NCBI GenBank assembly: GCA_038503035.1
Contig: JAVSML010001071.1
Coordinates: forward strand, 309,345-373,344
Direction: 5' to 3'
Length of the DNA: 64,000 nt
Source of the DNA: Crocodylus rhombifer
Lineage: Eukaryota > Chordata > Crocodylia > Crocodylidae
The notes under the pieces are model-generated. The model saw only the letters and a list, made by a program, of their open reading frames with translations, was not told the DNA's origin and ran no database searches. Positions within the stretch are counted from its first letter, which is position 1. Every line of letters begins with the position of its first letter. Made by a program: the position numbers and the translations under genes. This document shows, one piece after another, positions 32,441 through 45,155 of the stretch.

Positions 32441-33828
32441 AACTGTGATTCAGAGGGTACTGAAGAAAACTGCTTGTTTGTCTATGCTTACAGGACTAGA
32501 CTGGGAACTGAGTTTTAGGATCTCAGAAGGTTATCAGAAACTTCCAGATATTTTTTTCCTAAGAGGCCAAAGACAAGCTAGTACTGAGTTCTGTTTTTAG
32601 TACACCCCTAAACAATAGAGAGCACAGCAGTAATTAAAGTTTATTGAGATGAAGTAGCTGAAACAGATTTGTGAACATGACTAAAAACCATGGTGAGAAA
32701 GTATGAGAGATTAGTAAAGTAAGGGAGCCATATGGGATATGGACTGGCACTTAGAGGGTCCAAATCCTCCTGGAAGCACTCCCCTCAAATACAGGGGAAG
32801 TTTTCTGTGCAATACCAGTCTCTACCTGCATCTTGACTCCTCAGTTACTTGTGGAACCCTCTTCCCCCTCCCTTGACAATAGGTGCTAATTGTGGTGTTA
32901 GTGTTATGGAACACCACAAATCTGTTAGAAACCCAGTGAGTTAGAACACCTAGCAGCAGTCCGCACTTGGATATGGACTCAGTGATGTGAATTTCCACCC
33001 CTCCTCTCAAATTAATTACCCCAAAACATACATTTCACATGCTCTCATAGGGGAGGTACATGGGTATTACATTATCCCCACTGAAGTTTCACCAACTGTA
33101 CCCTGTAATGTTTATTATTTGGAGGGTTCCATACTAATATCCCTTTCTAACAGCAAAAAGAACAAACCTATAAATGGGTCCAACTTAAAATTAACAAGTG
33201 TCCTACTTGTTTTCAAGCTGAGAGTCTGTTCATCTGTTGCTGTAATGCTGTCCATTGCCCCTAAGCAGACCATTCTGAGCTCTTCATGCTGTTGTCAGAC
33301 CCTTTGCCTATGCCGTGCACACTGCTGGCATCTGCAAGCTCTTGCAGTGATGAAATCCCAAATCTAGAGGTAGCAGTTTTTGTTGCTCTGGGCAGGTGGC
33401 AAGATGCAGGGTTCTACAGAGTGCGTAGCACAACTGGTGGGAGAACGGGTGCCAGGGAAAAAGTGGGGCTGTGCTGAATGCAGGAGAAAGTGGGGAGGAG
33501 GGAGTGGGCAGAGCCTTACTGGGCAGAGCCTGAGCTCACCCAAAGGCATACCTGGCAGGAGGTTAGAAGCTCCAGCCACATGGAGTAGGGGCAGGACTCC
33601 CCTCATCAGCCTTGCTCCCTAACACCTACTGAATTACAGGCACTGTAGAACTGTATTTAGAATAAGACTCTAAGGGCATTTTCACACATGCTCTGGGAGG
33701 CATGGCGGGGGGGGTGCTTTAATTAGAGAACCACATTGATTAAAAGTTTCTGAGTATCACATATATCAGTGTCTCTGCGCTGAAAAATGTCTGCAAGGTG
33801 GTTTGAACTAAAGCTCATCGAATGTGGG
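32441..33828. other. No feature recognised
   Basis: Mixed-composition sequence without identified exons. A stretch from about 33,673 to the hAT element has a GGGG run and may hold MITE debris, but the ends are not clear. Confidence 0.35.
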
Positions 33829-33836
33829 GTTACCAC

Positions 33837-34572
33837 TAGGGGTGTGCAAAGTGGGCCTATTTGATTCAGATTCAGCCCGAACCTGGGACAGTGATTCAAT
33901 TAATTGATTTGGATCACTGTCACCAATTTGTTTCAGCTCAATCTGAAGATTCGCTGCCGATTTGGAGAATCAGCAATTCAGCCATAGACACAGCTTTAAA
34001 TGTTTTTTCTACATACCTCTAGGTACCAGGTGTGGGTTGTGAATGCTGCAATGGTGGGGCGGATGAAGCATCCCACAGGAGTGCGAGGGGGGGGCCCTCC
34101 ACGTGCTCAGCAGCAAACCTGGAAGTGGATCCAAAGTACTTCCAGTTCACTTCTGGGTCCTCCAGGGAGCACACAGAGGGTCCCCCCTGCAGCCCACTGA
34201 TTCCCAGGGCCCCACCTCCCCAGACCCAGAAGGCACCAGTCACCAAGCCAGGAGTGCGCAGAGGGCCCCACTGGCATGCTCCTCAGCAGACCTGGAAGTG
34301 GGATCTGCTGCCAAGTGCGCAGGGGAGTTTCCTGCACTCCTGTGGGACGCTCCATCCATCCCAGCATCGCAGCATTCGCGAGCCACCTGCTACCTAGAGG
34401 TATGTAGAAAAACACTTAAAGCTGTGTCTATGTTCGAATCTCTGCATCTTTCTGAATCTCTCTGAATCGATTTGGAGAGATTAAAGGGTCTCCTAATTTG
34501 ATTTGAATTTGGAGATTCAGCCACCAGATCTCCACTGAATTGAATTAGGGACCAAAACTTCACACAGCCCTA
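33837..34572. mobile_element. Foldback hAT element with perfect 8-bp target duplication
   Basis: The ends TAGGGGTGTGCAAAG and (complement of right) TAGGGCTGTGTGAAG are inverted. GTTACCAC flanks both sides (33,829-33,836 and 34,573-34,580). Inverted arms extend inward: the block at about 33,976-34,033 pairs almost perfectly with 34,380-34,437, and weaker pairing continues beyond. No transposase, so it is non-autonomous. Confidence 0.88.
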
Positions 34573-34699
34573 GTTACCACCTTCCCCTCACAAATTGCTC
34601 CCCACAGCCCTTCACTTAGGTAGGTGGCAGTGCCCCATCAGGGCCCAGCAGTGCCCCCACCTGAAGCCTCCACTTCAACACAAATGGTCCCTTTCTGGG

Positions 34700-34880
34700 A
34701 AGTTTTTAATGAGGATGGGGTAGGAGACGATGTCAAAGGACTTGCTGAAGTCTAGAAAGACTACGTCCACGGCGACACCTGCATCCAATGCTTTTGTGAC
34801 CTGATCATAAAAGGCAATCAGGTTGGTCTGACATGACCTGCCCCTAATGAAACCGTGCTGGTTGCCCTTGAGCTGTGCCT
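34700..34880 (-). mobile_element. CR1 reverse transcriptase fragment
   Basis: The minus strand reads NQHGFIRGRSCQTNLIAFYD and VVFLDFSKSFDIVSYPILIK. The fragment is truncated at both ends and lies just 5' of the solo LTR. Confidence 0.85.
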
Positions 34881-35095
34881 GGCCAAGCTGTGGGGCAGCC
34901 CATCCCACCACAGTGGCCTTCTGTGACTGCCTCTTTCCAATGAGGGAAGGTTGGCAGTTGCTTGAGTTACCAATGCCTGAGATGTCCAGTGTAAATAAAG
35001 GGGTTTTGTGTGAGAAATTCCTCTTTAAGTAAATTATAAAATGAAGTTAAATCTCAAGGGGGAACCCCCTCCCCAGCCTGACTGCCTGTGCCTGG

Positions 35096-35702
35096 TGTAA
35101 GAAGCCAGTCCATTGTTGTGCCACCGCGCCCGCATACTGCCCCATACATGGTATCCTTATGTGTCGGCATATCACCACCTATGGCCCTACTGGCTGACAG
35201 GCACGTGCAGCCGGCATGGAATCATCGCGATTTCAAATAATTGAGCACGCCAGTAGCTCCTGCACTTTGTAACTGCCGCACTTTTCAAATCAGGCCATGA
35301 ATAGAATGCCTGAAGCTGATTGGGTGAAAGTGCACCTCAGGGTTGCAACGAGTATAAAAAGCAGTAATTAATGCTGCTCGGGGAGGACTTAGCGAAATCC
35401 ACCAAGTGTGCAACTTCCACACACCACAGGGACCGGACACCCGTGCCTCCCGCCATCGAAAACTCCCGGCGTACCCCTTCCCTGGTTAGCGCATCGGATC
35501 CTATGAGCAATTCTGCTTCTCCGTAACTAGTGAACGGAAAATGAAGCAAAATCTTTGTAAGAAGTCTCCAGCCTGCACCTCCGGTGAAGTGTAAGTAAAA
35601 ATAAACTTGTTTGAAACCATACAAGTGAGTTCCCTGCCTGCCTTTATAAGTCCAGATACCTGACAAGCACGCACCCCTTTGCGACCCAATTGGGGCGCAA
35701 CA
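35096..35702 (+). mobile_element. Solo LTR of an endogenous retrovirus or LTR retrotransposon
   Basis: This 607-bp element starts TGTAAGAAG and ends GGCGCAACA. It is flanked by the 5-bp duplication CCTGG (35,091-35,095 and 35,703-35,707). It carries a TATA box TATAAAAA at 35,353-35,360 and a polyadenylation signal AATAAA at 35,600-35,605, in the right order and spacing for U3, R and U5. No internal gag, pol or env sequence is present, so it is a recombination-derived solo LTR. Confidence 0.88.
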
Positions 35703-35709
35703 CCTGGCA

Positions 35710-37570
35710 AATCTTGATTTCTTTTTTCAAGGATTAATCCTGGGTCCCTTCTGTCCTCCCCTAGTCTGAGACCTTAGTGCCAGATGCCAGTCTGGATGTG
35801 GCCTCTTCTGAGTTAGCCCTATAAAATGGGAAGATGGACTCTTCTAGCATGAGATCATTCAGTCTCTGCTTTCACTCTTTTGTCCTCCTCTGTGCTGAGT
35901 TGACTGTGCCCCTATGGCTTCTGTATGACAGTTTTCGGTTAACTTTGGTTGACAGTTAAACTATTTAAAACATCAAGTGCTCCAGGACCAGCTACTGTCA
36001 GAAATAAGGCTCTCCGCTGACAGCTCTCTCTTCCTGGCACCCACTCCTTGCAAACTGTTTGAAGTGCTGTCTAATCCTTCAGTTGTCCTCCATGTTTCCA
36101 AAAAGTATCACTCTGGTGGAGCTTTTACCTCTTCCATTCTTTCACTCAGGGTGTTCTACTTGTCTGCTTTATTCCTGGTTCAGACTTTGCTCTGGTCCAA
36201 GGAGTCTGATACAGATCTGCTGTGTTCAAGTGTCTGAGTTCTAGCTGATCAACACCATGCAACAGGAGCTTCTAGATAGCACAGTCACTTGCTCTCATGG
36301 GATCTCCTGAGAGCCCCTTAGATTAAAAGACAGATCCCTACCTGCAAGGGATGTGGCCACACCACCAGTCTATAGTCATATTCTTTCTGGTTTGTTTTCT
36401 CTTAAGCTCCAGGAATCTTGCATTCCTTGCCTTACGCTCTGCGGTAGTCCTGTCTCTGTAGCTGTGCTCTAGCCAGGGGTCATTTGAGAATAGTCATCCT
36501 GATACTATTGCTGAGGTCTTGTAAGCATGGAGCTGGGCAAAACTGCTATAAGGCTTTTTCCTTTTTACTCTCTGCTCATAGTTGCTGCTGTGCCATTTGT
36601 CCTACAATAAAAAATGTTCCCCTTCTGAGCAAACAGTACCTGATAGCAAAGTGGAACACAGTGGAAGCCCTGAAAACAAAGTCTGCATGACTCACAGAGG
36701 AGCCCGCATGAGGGCCATGACAACAGATTTGAGCTCCTGGCTGTCAGATATCAGCTCCAAAATAATCCAGTCTTCTGACTAGTAAGGATTGAGCCAGGTA
36801 GAAGACAAGAATTGAGAGACATAGGTAAGCATCAAGGCTGGAAACAAGCCAGAAGAGGAACATATTGTTTGATGGGGGAGACATCACGCCATCCTTCATC
36901 CCAAAAACTGAAGAAGCCAAGTCCTTTCTTTGGAAAACCTGCAAAAAATTTTATCTCCCTCTTAGACAAGTTTTTATGATGTTTCCAAGGGGAGGATGAA
37001 TCTGCTGAAAGTTTGTCACAGCTGCTAGTACACTAGTCCACTACTGACTTTGCAAGTAGGTTCCTGCATCGTATTGTTTGTGGTATAAGAAACCATCATG
37101 CATCAGACCTGGTGCAGCTGGACACTGGCTTGACACCTAAGAAAGTCACTACAGCAGCTAGATGAGCAGAGAACATCAAGAAGGAACAACAGGCATTGTG
37201 GGTTCCTGCCAAATCCATAGGCAGTACTTGACTGTGCCACTGCCTGACATCAGCTGTCAAAACAACACCAACTGTCAATCCAAGTCCACAGTGGACATGC
37301 TGACAGGAACCAGATTGCCAAGTGTGAGTATAAAGCAGCCCAAACCCACTGCTTGTGTCTGGCGTGAACATCTCTCGAGGGAGCCTTCTGCTGAATGCCT
37401 GGCTAAGAATGTTGGCCTTTTTTGGGATACAACTTCTTCTATTATAATTTACTTAAAGGAGAATTTCTCACACACATAAAACCCCCTTGGTTATACTGGA
37501 CATCAGTAACATGAACAGTCACTGAACTTCCACGAGTGGAAGGAATCAGTCACAGCCTGCCATTGGGGTG
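35710..37570. other. No feature recognised
   Basis: Several open frames occur on both strands, none with recognisable similarity. No transposon termini were identified. Confidence 0.4.
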
Positions 37571-37574
37571 GAGC

Positions 37575-38895
37575 ATAGAATCATAGAAGTAGCGTTGGAA
37601 GGGACCTTGTAGATCTTCAAGTCCAACCCCCCTCCTGGGCAGGAGAAAAACTGGACTCAAATGGCTCCAGCCAGGTAGGCATCAAGCCTCTTCTTAAAGA
37701 CCCCCAGGGTAGGAGCCAGCACCACTTCCCTTGGAAGTTGGTTCCAGCTCCTAGCCACCCTGTGAAGTAGTTCTTACGGATGTCTAATCTAAACCTACTC
37801 TCCAATAACTTGTGTCCATTTTTCCTTGTTATGCCAGTGGGTGCTAGACGAAACAGTATCTCCCCCAAACCCTCCTGGTCCCCCCTAGTGAGTTTATAGA
37901 TGGTCACCAGGTCCCCCCCTCAGCCTTCTTTTGTGAAGGCTGAAAAGGTTTAGGTCCCACAGTCTTTCAATGTAGGGTCTGCCCTGTTGTCCCTGGATCA
38001 TGCGGGTGGCCCTCCTCTGGGCTCTCTCCATGTTGTCCACATCCCTCCTGAAGTGGGGCACACAGAACTGGACACAGTACTCCAGCTGTGACCTGACCAG
38101 TGTCGCGTAGAGGGGGAGGATCACCTCCCTGGCCCTGCTTGAGATGCATCTGTGGATGCACGATAAGGTCCAGTTAGCCCTGCCAACTGTGACCTCGCAT
38201 TGTCAGCCCATGTTCATCTTGGAGTCAATAATGACTCCAAGATCCCTTTCTGCCTCCGTGCTCCCAAGAAGGGAGTTTCCCATTCTATAAGTGTGCTGCT
38301 GGTTTCTACTGCCTAAGTGCAGCACCCTGCACTTGTCAGTATTGAAACGCATCCTGTTTATGTTAGCCCACTCCTGTAACCTATCCAGATCTTGCTGCAG
38401 TCTTTCCCGCCCTACTGGCATGCTCACCTCACCCCAAATTTTGGTATCATCAGCAAATTTAAATAGGTTGCTTTTCACCCCACGTCCAAATTGCTGATGA
38501 AGAAATTGAACAGCACAGGCCCAAGGACCGAGCCCTGGGGGACTCTGCTGCCCACTTCCTCCCAGGCTAAATATGACCTGTCCACCACCACCCTCTGAGT
38601 ATGACCCTTGAGCCAATCTGCAATCCATCTGACTGTGTAGGCATCAATGCCACAGTCGCCTAGTTTTTTAATGAGGATGGAGTGGGAGAGGGCGCCAAAG
38701 GCTTTGCTGAAGTCTAGAAAGACTACATCCACGGTGACACCTGCATCCAATGCTTTTGTGACCTGATCATAAAAGGCAATCAGGTTGGTCTGACATGACC
38801 TGTCCCTAATGAAACCATGCTGGTTGCCCTTGAGCATCATCTCTGAAGCCGGCCCATCACAGATGTGCTCCTTGAGGATCTTCTCCTTGAGGAGC
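37575..38895 (-). mobile_element. CR1 LINE, 5'-truncated
   Basis: The 3' end reads TAGAATCATAGAAGTAGCG, then TTGGAAGGGACC. The minus strand encodes the RT in pieces: NQHGFIRDRSCQTNLIAFYD, VDVVFLDFSKAF, RVPQGSVLGPVLFNFFISNL, FADDTKIWGE (active site intact) and RDLGVIIDSKMNMG. It is the same subfamily as 57,222-58,612 but has more frameshifts. Confidence 0.9.
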
Positions 38896-39554
38896 AGGCT
38901 ACACATGGCCAGAGAGGGCAAGCAGTATAGTGCTGGAACCCAGCAATACCCCAACCCCAGGGCACACGGGCTGAATGCAGAGCTTCACTGTGGCATCAGC
39001 ATGTCAGAAGCACTTATTCATGTTGAAGTGGAGACTTACCTGTGTCAGGGCCCAGCAGCCCCAGGTCCCTGCCAGATACCTGGACCCAAGCTTCACTGCC
39101 CTCAATAAAAGTTGTCAAGAAACAGCTCTAAGAGGGAATTACTGAGTTGAATAGCTGGCTAAATGATGTGCATTTATAGTCAGCATGGCGATGCTTCTTG
39201 GGGCTGTATGCATCTGCACCGACTGACCTAGAGTGGTGGGTAATAGCATCCTTTGGATCCAATGAAGACCCTGGTGAAGGAATTTTACTTTGTGTTGAAT
39301 GAAAAGCTAATATTCTTCTTGCTTTTAGCTGCTATGTTATCTATTGCTCACATGTAAAAGGAATCACTTCCTCCTCCCACCAATACACACACTGAAATTG
39401 TCCTAGCAATAGACAAAAAGGATAGATATTTTTAAATATGGATTCTATTCCTAACCTAGTTAGAGGACAAAAATTCACCAGCCAGTTAACTAGTCTCTAG
39501 CTCAATTCTCTGAATATTAACAAATGTTGTATCTACACATATAATCTTTATAGT

Positions 39555-40096
39555 TTCATAGTTGGTAGGGTCAGAAGGGACCTGAGCAGATCATCTAGTC
39601 CAACCCCCTGCCATGGCAGGGAAGAGTACTGGGGTCAAACAACCCCAGCAAGGTATATGTCCAACCTCCTCTTAAAGACCCCCAGGGTAGGAGCCAGCAC
39701 CACTTCTCTTGGAAGTTGGTTCCAGATCTTAGCTGCCCTGACTGTGAAGTAGCGCCTCCTGATGTCTAGCCTGAATCTACCCTCTGCCAGCTTGTGACGG
39801 TTATTCCTGGTCACTCCTGGTAGTGCTCGGGGGAACAGGGACTCCCCCAGTGCCTGCTGGTCCCCCCTGACTAGTTTGTAACAGGCCACGAGATCCCCCC
39901 CCTTAGCCTTCTCTTGTGGAGGCTGAACAGGTTCAGGTCCCGTAGCCTCTCCTCATAGGGCCTGCCCTGCTGCCTTGATCATGCGAGTGGCCCTCCTCTG
40001 GACCCTCTCCATGTTGTCCACATCCCTCCTGAAATGCGGCGTCCAGAACTGGACGCAGTGCTTCAGCTGCAGCCTGACCAGTGCTGCATAGAGTAC
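39555..40096 (-). mobile_element. CR1 LINE 3' fragment with target duplication
   Basis: The short copy begins TTCATAGTTGGTAGGGTCAG and is flanked by TTATAGT on both sides (39,548-39,554 and 40,097-40,103). It encodes the last RT segment (YFTVRAAKIWNQLPREVV) and ends in LAGVV. It is 5'-truncated at insertion. Confidence 0.88.
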
Positions 40097-40339
40097 TTAT
40101 AGTGATACTAGAGGTGATTTTTCATAAAAATTGTGGTATATATATTATATCCTTTCTAAAAAGATTGTCTACCTCATGCAATTCTTGTGCATTATTCCTA
40201 CGGTAGAATTGTGTTTCTGTAGTTGCCTCAATAAATAAACAGTTCAAACAAGATCATGGAACATGAACACAACCTCCTGCCAGTGGTCAAGTACATACTT
40301 GGTCAGCTGCCAAACGCTGAAGTCTTCAGCAAACTGTGG

Positions 40340-40688
40340 CTGGTTTCCACAGAGACTCCAGGAATGGTGGTGCTGTGACAGCAGGTGGCCAGGGTTTCCA
40401 TGGAGAACAGCTCAAGCAGCACTGGCAGGGTGCACAGCTGGGCAGGGAGCCAATCCAGGGCTGGGATCTTGTGGTGGAAACAGCATGGTCCAGAGCTGGT
40501 GCAGAGGTGCTATCCGCAGCAAATCGCAGCTCTGCCTCAGCTCCAGCCCATGCTGTCACTGCCACAAGACCCCAGCCCTAGAGCGGCTCCCTGCCCAGCT
40601 GTGCACCCTGCCAGTGCTGCTTCTCCATGGAAACCCTGTCCCTCTGCTGTCACAGCCCCACCACTCCTAGAGTCTTGGTGGAAACTGG
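40340..40688. repeat. Long foldback palindrome (arms about 165-170 bp)
   Basis: The left arm 40,340-40,510 and right arm 40,525-40,688 are near-identical when one is reverse-complemented. Long matched runs include GCACTGGCAGGGTGCACAGC and TGGGCAGGGAGCC. The loop is about 14 nt (TATCCGCAGCAAAT). Overlapping open frames inside are by-products of the palindrome. It is probably a foldback transposon; target repeats were not resolved. Confidence 0.85.
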
Positions 40689-40941
40689 GCAGGGAGAGGC
40701 TGCTGGGAAATGGAGTCCACTGCAGGCCTGATCCAGCCCATGGGCCAGACTTTGCCTGCTGTTGGCCTGGAAGACTTCCAGGAGTATTCTGGGCATCTCA
40801 GTGAACTTTAAGTTGTCTAGTACGGCTGAGACAATTGCAACAAAGGAGCTGGATCTCACAACTAGAATATTAAAAACTAATGGTTACAACAAAGACAAAA
40901 TGGGGAAAATGAGGAGCTGGCAATTTTTTTTCAGTGTAAAG

Positions 40942-42056
40942 TGTCATGGGGCAGGGTCCCAGGAGCAGCCGTGATCTCCCCTGGTGCCCCCTACCGTGTC
41001 AAGTTAGTGTCCATGCACCCTCGTTCTCGCCCAAGTCTTTGATGATAAAAGTATTAAGGGAGGCTGCCTTTTATCCTCCTTGTCACGGTACCCCTGACAT
41101 ACTCCAGCCTGTGTCCCGTCTATGGTGATTCTGTGCACTCCCGCCTCAAGGCCTACGCGTGGCTCCTACCTCCCCTGATACCATGCCCCAAGCCTCTCGG
41201 ATGTTCCAGACGTTGTGCAGTCAATTACCACTGTTCGCCCTCGCGGACGCTCTCTGTCCTCTCTTTTATTACTGTCGCCCGCGCTACCCGTGGACGCTCC
41301 CAGGCCTCTCTAGGCCAAACCCACACCAGGCCCTTTTCGCTCGTGCACCCTCCCTGGGGCTTAGCCTCGCAATTGGGCTCAGGTGGCCGTCGCTGTGCCT
41401 GGCCCTGAATCCCCTCCTTGGGCCTTAATACAAGCCCCCTCTGGGGTTTCTCTCCCTTGAGGCTCAGGTGACGTTAGCTGGGCCTGGCCCCCTAAATCCC
41501 CTCCTTGGGTCTTAAGGCATTTACGGCTCAGGTGGTCTCAGCTCTGCCTGGCCCTCAATCCCCCGTGCCTCTTTCACAGGTCTAGGGTCAATGCCCCCCC
41601 TCAATACTGTGCCCTCTCTGGCACCGGGGTCCCCACACCGCCATGGAGCCCCTCTGAGGCCTCCTCCAACCCCTACAGCCTTACCTGGTCCTCCGGTGTA
41701 ACAACCAAAAGCAATAACATAAGCCAATCAGCTGCAACTCAAAAATAAGCCTCCTGACTAAAACACGAACTCTAAACCATCAGGCTATTTATCCTCCCCA
41801 AATCCCTACCAGGGCTTCCTCCACCTGGTCTCCTTGCATGGAAGCTGTTCTGGCCATCAGGCTTCTGTACTCTGCCTGCCTCAACAGAACTCCGACTTTC
41901 TCGGCTGCCAGAGGGGAACTGAGTCTGGCCTCAGCCTGGCTTGTTTATATAGGCAGGCCCTGCCCCCTTCTGGTCAGCTGACCAACCTGCAAGTTGCCCC
42001 AGCAACCAGCACCTGTCCTTCTTTCTAGGAGCAAGGCACTTCAATGCTCTGTGACA
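40942..42056 (-). mobile_element. LTR-like element
   Basis: On the minus strand it starts TGTCACAGAGC and ends CCCCATGACA, with flanks TAAAG and CAAAG (4 of 5 bases match). A TATA-like CCTATATAAAC lies about 110 bp inside its 5' end. There is no retroviral coding sequence. It could be a solo LTR of about 1.1 kb; a clear polyadenylation signal was not found, so a DNA element is not excluded. Confidence 0.45.
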
Positions 42057-42917
42057 CAAAGTAATAGAGTTGCAGACAATTCAGCATCACTGGAATGCAA
42101 ATGCTTCTGGATTAAAGTTCTAACCAGTGAAACTAGTATTGCTGGGTTGTGACAGACCAGCAAATCTCTCTGAAGAATAGGTCAAACTGTTTCTAAGCAT
42201 ATGTCCAAAACATACAGGATGAAAAGTCATGCTAACAAGAGGAGACTTCATTCTGTGGGACATTTGTTTACTGTCTTATGGGGCCAGTAACAAATTGTCT
42301 TAGTAATTGAAAAAAAAATTCCTAACCCAGGGTTATACACAACACTGAATCTCACTCTGACAGAGCATAACATTAAATTAGTGGTTGACAGCATGACTTT
42401 TTGCAAACAAAATACAGCACCTACCAGTAACATGTACATTTGCAACATATATAGTAATATGTACCTTATTGTCCATTCTCCTCCTAGTCATAGGTTTTCA
42501 CATCATATTTTTGTCTTATTTTTCCATATTTCACACTCCTAATTTATATTTATGTTCCCCATCTGTTATGTTGTGTGTTGCTATTTTTAATTGCAGCTTT
42601 CCTTTCTGCAAGCACTTGGGGTGGGCTTTCAATGAACATTTTCTATTTTCTCAATTGTGGATTTGTCCTTCTTGGCCATCTAGGAAACTCTTGCAGAACC
42701 CCTAGGTATCATACATATTTTTCAGTCTATGTTTTTCTTCTTTATCACTTTTGTTCATAATTTTTTCCAACATTAGAATCCCATACAGCACTGCAGATAT
42801 ATCTTATATTTGCTATGAGGGAAACAGCATACCAGCTTAGTATCCTTACAAGTTTTTCTTCTTATTAAAAAGCAAAGGACATCTTAACCATTAACAGAAA
42901 ACTGGGAATTAGTAAAT

Positions 42918-43055
42918 ACCCCACATAAATCTCTCCCTTCTCTCTGTACCATTTCTATCAGCCCTGCTTGAGGTCCCTTTCTCCCTCAGACTGTAACAGC
43001 CTTTATGCTGTTTCCTGCCACAACCTCCAATGTTTCATTCCCTGCCTGTTACTTC
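42918..43055. repeat. Direct duplicate of an ING4 intron segment
   Basis: This 138-bp block matches 47,759-47,903 in the same orientation. Shared runs include ACTGTAACAGCCTTT, TGCTGTTTCCTGCCAC and ATGCCTGTTACTTC-like sequence. No exon is included. Confidence 0.75.
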
Positions 43056-43059
43056 ATGT

Positions 43060-45130
43060 ATTCATAGCTTCTCACATAAGTTGATTTCTTGCTCTATGCA
43101 ACCATAATTTATACAAAATTTCCATGATTTTTACTGACATGTACAGGATTGTACACAGTACTAGTATATGTTACTACTCTACAGTGGTAGGGAAAGGTGG
43201 TACATTAATACCTTGTCTAACCTATAACACTGAACCTGGAATGTATAACCAGTTCTCCATTTAAGATAACAGTAAAAGTTAAGATGCTTTATGAAGAATA
43301 GCAGTATCCAAAAAAATCAAAACTCAGATGTGTCACCACACAAAATAAAAGGCACACTTGGGAATTGGAACTATACTCATGGCCATGGAGGGTTTTTCCT
43401 GAGTACTGTCTGAATAGAAAAAAAACAAAAACAAAAAAACCCCAAAGAGGAAGGTGAAGGACCACACAAAAACACCTCTGGCAATGGCTGGATAAGCACA
43501 TGACAGAAAAAAAGTTAGAGAAATCTGATTTATCTGAGAGAGGCTTGAAGCTGTGAGGAAAGGGCTCCTGTTTGATTCCTTCTTTCAGGGAAGCAGGACT
43601 TTGCAATCCTGTCTGCTTACAAAGAATGTACATCAAACCCCCCCAAACTCCTTCTAACAGAAGTGATGTACAAAACCCAAAACTTTTGACTGGCTGTCCA
43701 GGTCCAGGGAGGATATTCTGTCTAAGAAATAGGCTGTGATTATGCAATTAAGGCTTATAGCTTTTGTATACCCAGAGCCACACACAACCACCTCACTTAA
43801 GAAAGCATGTAGCTTCACCCTTGATGAAGCCTTTTTAGGAATAATTTAGAGATCTTATTAACTGAAACATAAGGAATAGATGCCCAGGTTTCTACATATT
43901 TTTGTCTCCTCTCTTTTGCTCTACATAATCAAACTTCTGCTCTTTTTTCAGCAACAGCTCCAAGAACACTGTTTTTCTTTCCTTCTCCATAGCTGAACCT
44001 GTTCAGGTCTTGCTACATCTGATCTTCTTTCTCTTCTCCCATCTCCCAAATGCTGGTCTTCCTACCAGCTTTACAAAATTCAGCCACTGAATTTATCTTC
44101 CTTGTTTTTTCTTTGGGCTCATGTCTCTCTCCAGGGAAGTTTGAGAGATCTCTGGGCTCTATCTCCAGATTGGAGAGTCTGGTCAGGGCCCTGATACTGA
44201 ACCTCTTTGAGAAAACCAGGATCTTCCTCCTTTTTTGGACCACTTCTCATCTTCAGGTAACCTGGGTTGCATCCAAATAAGGAGAGAAAAAAACTTGACC
44301 CCAACCCATTGAAACATCAGACTTACTGCCCCCTCACTCCAACAGAGGATCTGCCACCACCATCCAAGCACAGCTGTGACGAGGAAGAAACAGCAAGGCT
44401 CTCCACACGTTCTCATTCATTTGATGAGGTGAGGTAGGGTACCCCCATATACAGGACCACATCATATCAGGAGAAAGAACTACTGTTCTTTTAAAAATGT
44501 GTTTGGTTGTAAATAAACGCTGCCCAAGTTAAAGTACCAAACTTATGAGACACTTAAATTATTCTGGAGGGCAGAAGCAAACCCTCTCACTTTGTCCTAG
44601 AGATGGCAACTGAATGTAAACAAGGAGAGGTTTAACGGTCTCCTCAATAAGTGGTTAATTTGCTCATACCTTCATGCAAAAGGGAAATTTCTCTTTCCCC
44701 ACCATGTTCAACTCCTTAATGTAACCATGTCCCCTTGGTAAGGATGCTTACATCTTGAAGTCATGTTTCTCCTTACATCTCATACAGAACAGTATCTGTG
44801 AAGGCAGCTAGGCCGGGAGTATGAGAGGATCAACTAAAGCAGTGTTCTGACCTAATCAATCCTGTGGTTTGGTTGCAGGGGTTTGTGTTTGCACCTGCAC
44901 TTGGGCCAAGCAGCAAGGAACTGCACAGAGGCTAGGAGCTGCACCAGTACTGCAGCCAGGGATGGGAAGAAGCAGTGGCAAAGAAAAACTGTGGTGGTGG
45001 GGACTAGGTCAGAAAACTTGTCTGCCTTGTACCTGAACCAGGCTGTTCACTGAGCAAGAGAGTAGTGTCTGTCACCATTTGTCTATGAAGTCCAAATCCA
45101 GATTCAGCTGCCACAAAAAAAACAGATAAA
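43060..45130. other. Intergenic sequence below ING4, nothing recognised
   Basis: No conserved exon, RNA gene or transposon end was seen. The frames at 43,289-43,747 and 44,013-44,416 lack similarity to known proteins. Confidence 0.4.
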
Positions 45131-45155
45131 TCCTGTAACGGTTGTTTCAGTGGGT

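Noticed and set aside
40263..40859. Overlapping open frames on both strands at 40.3-40.9 kb
   Set aside because: They arise from the palindrome, whose two arms mirror each other, and not from a gene.
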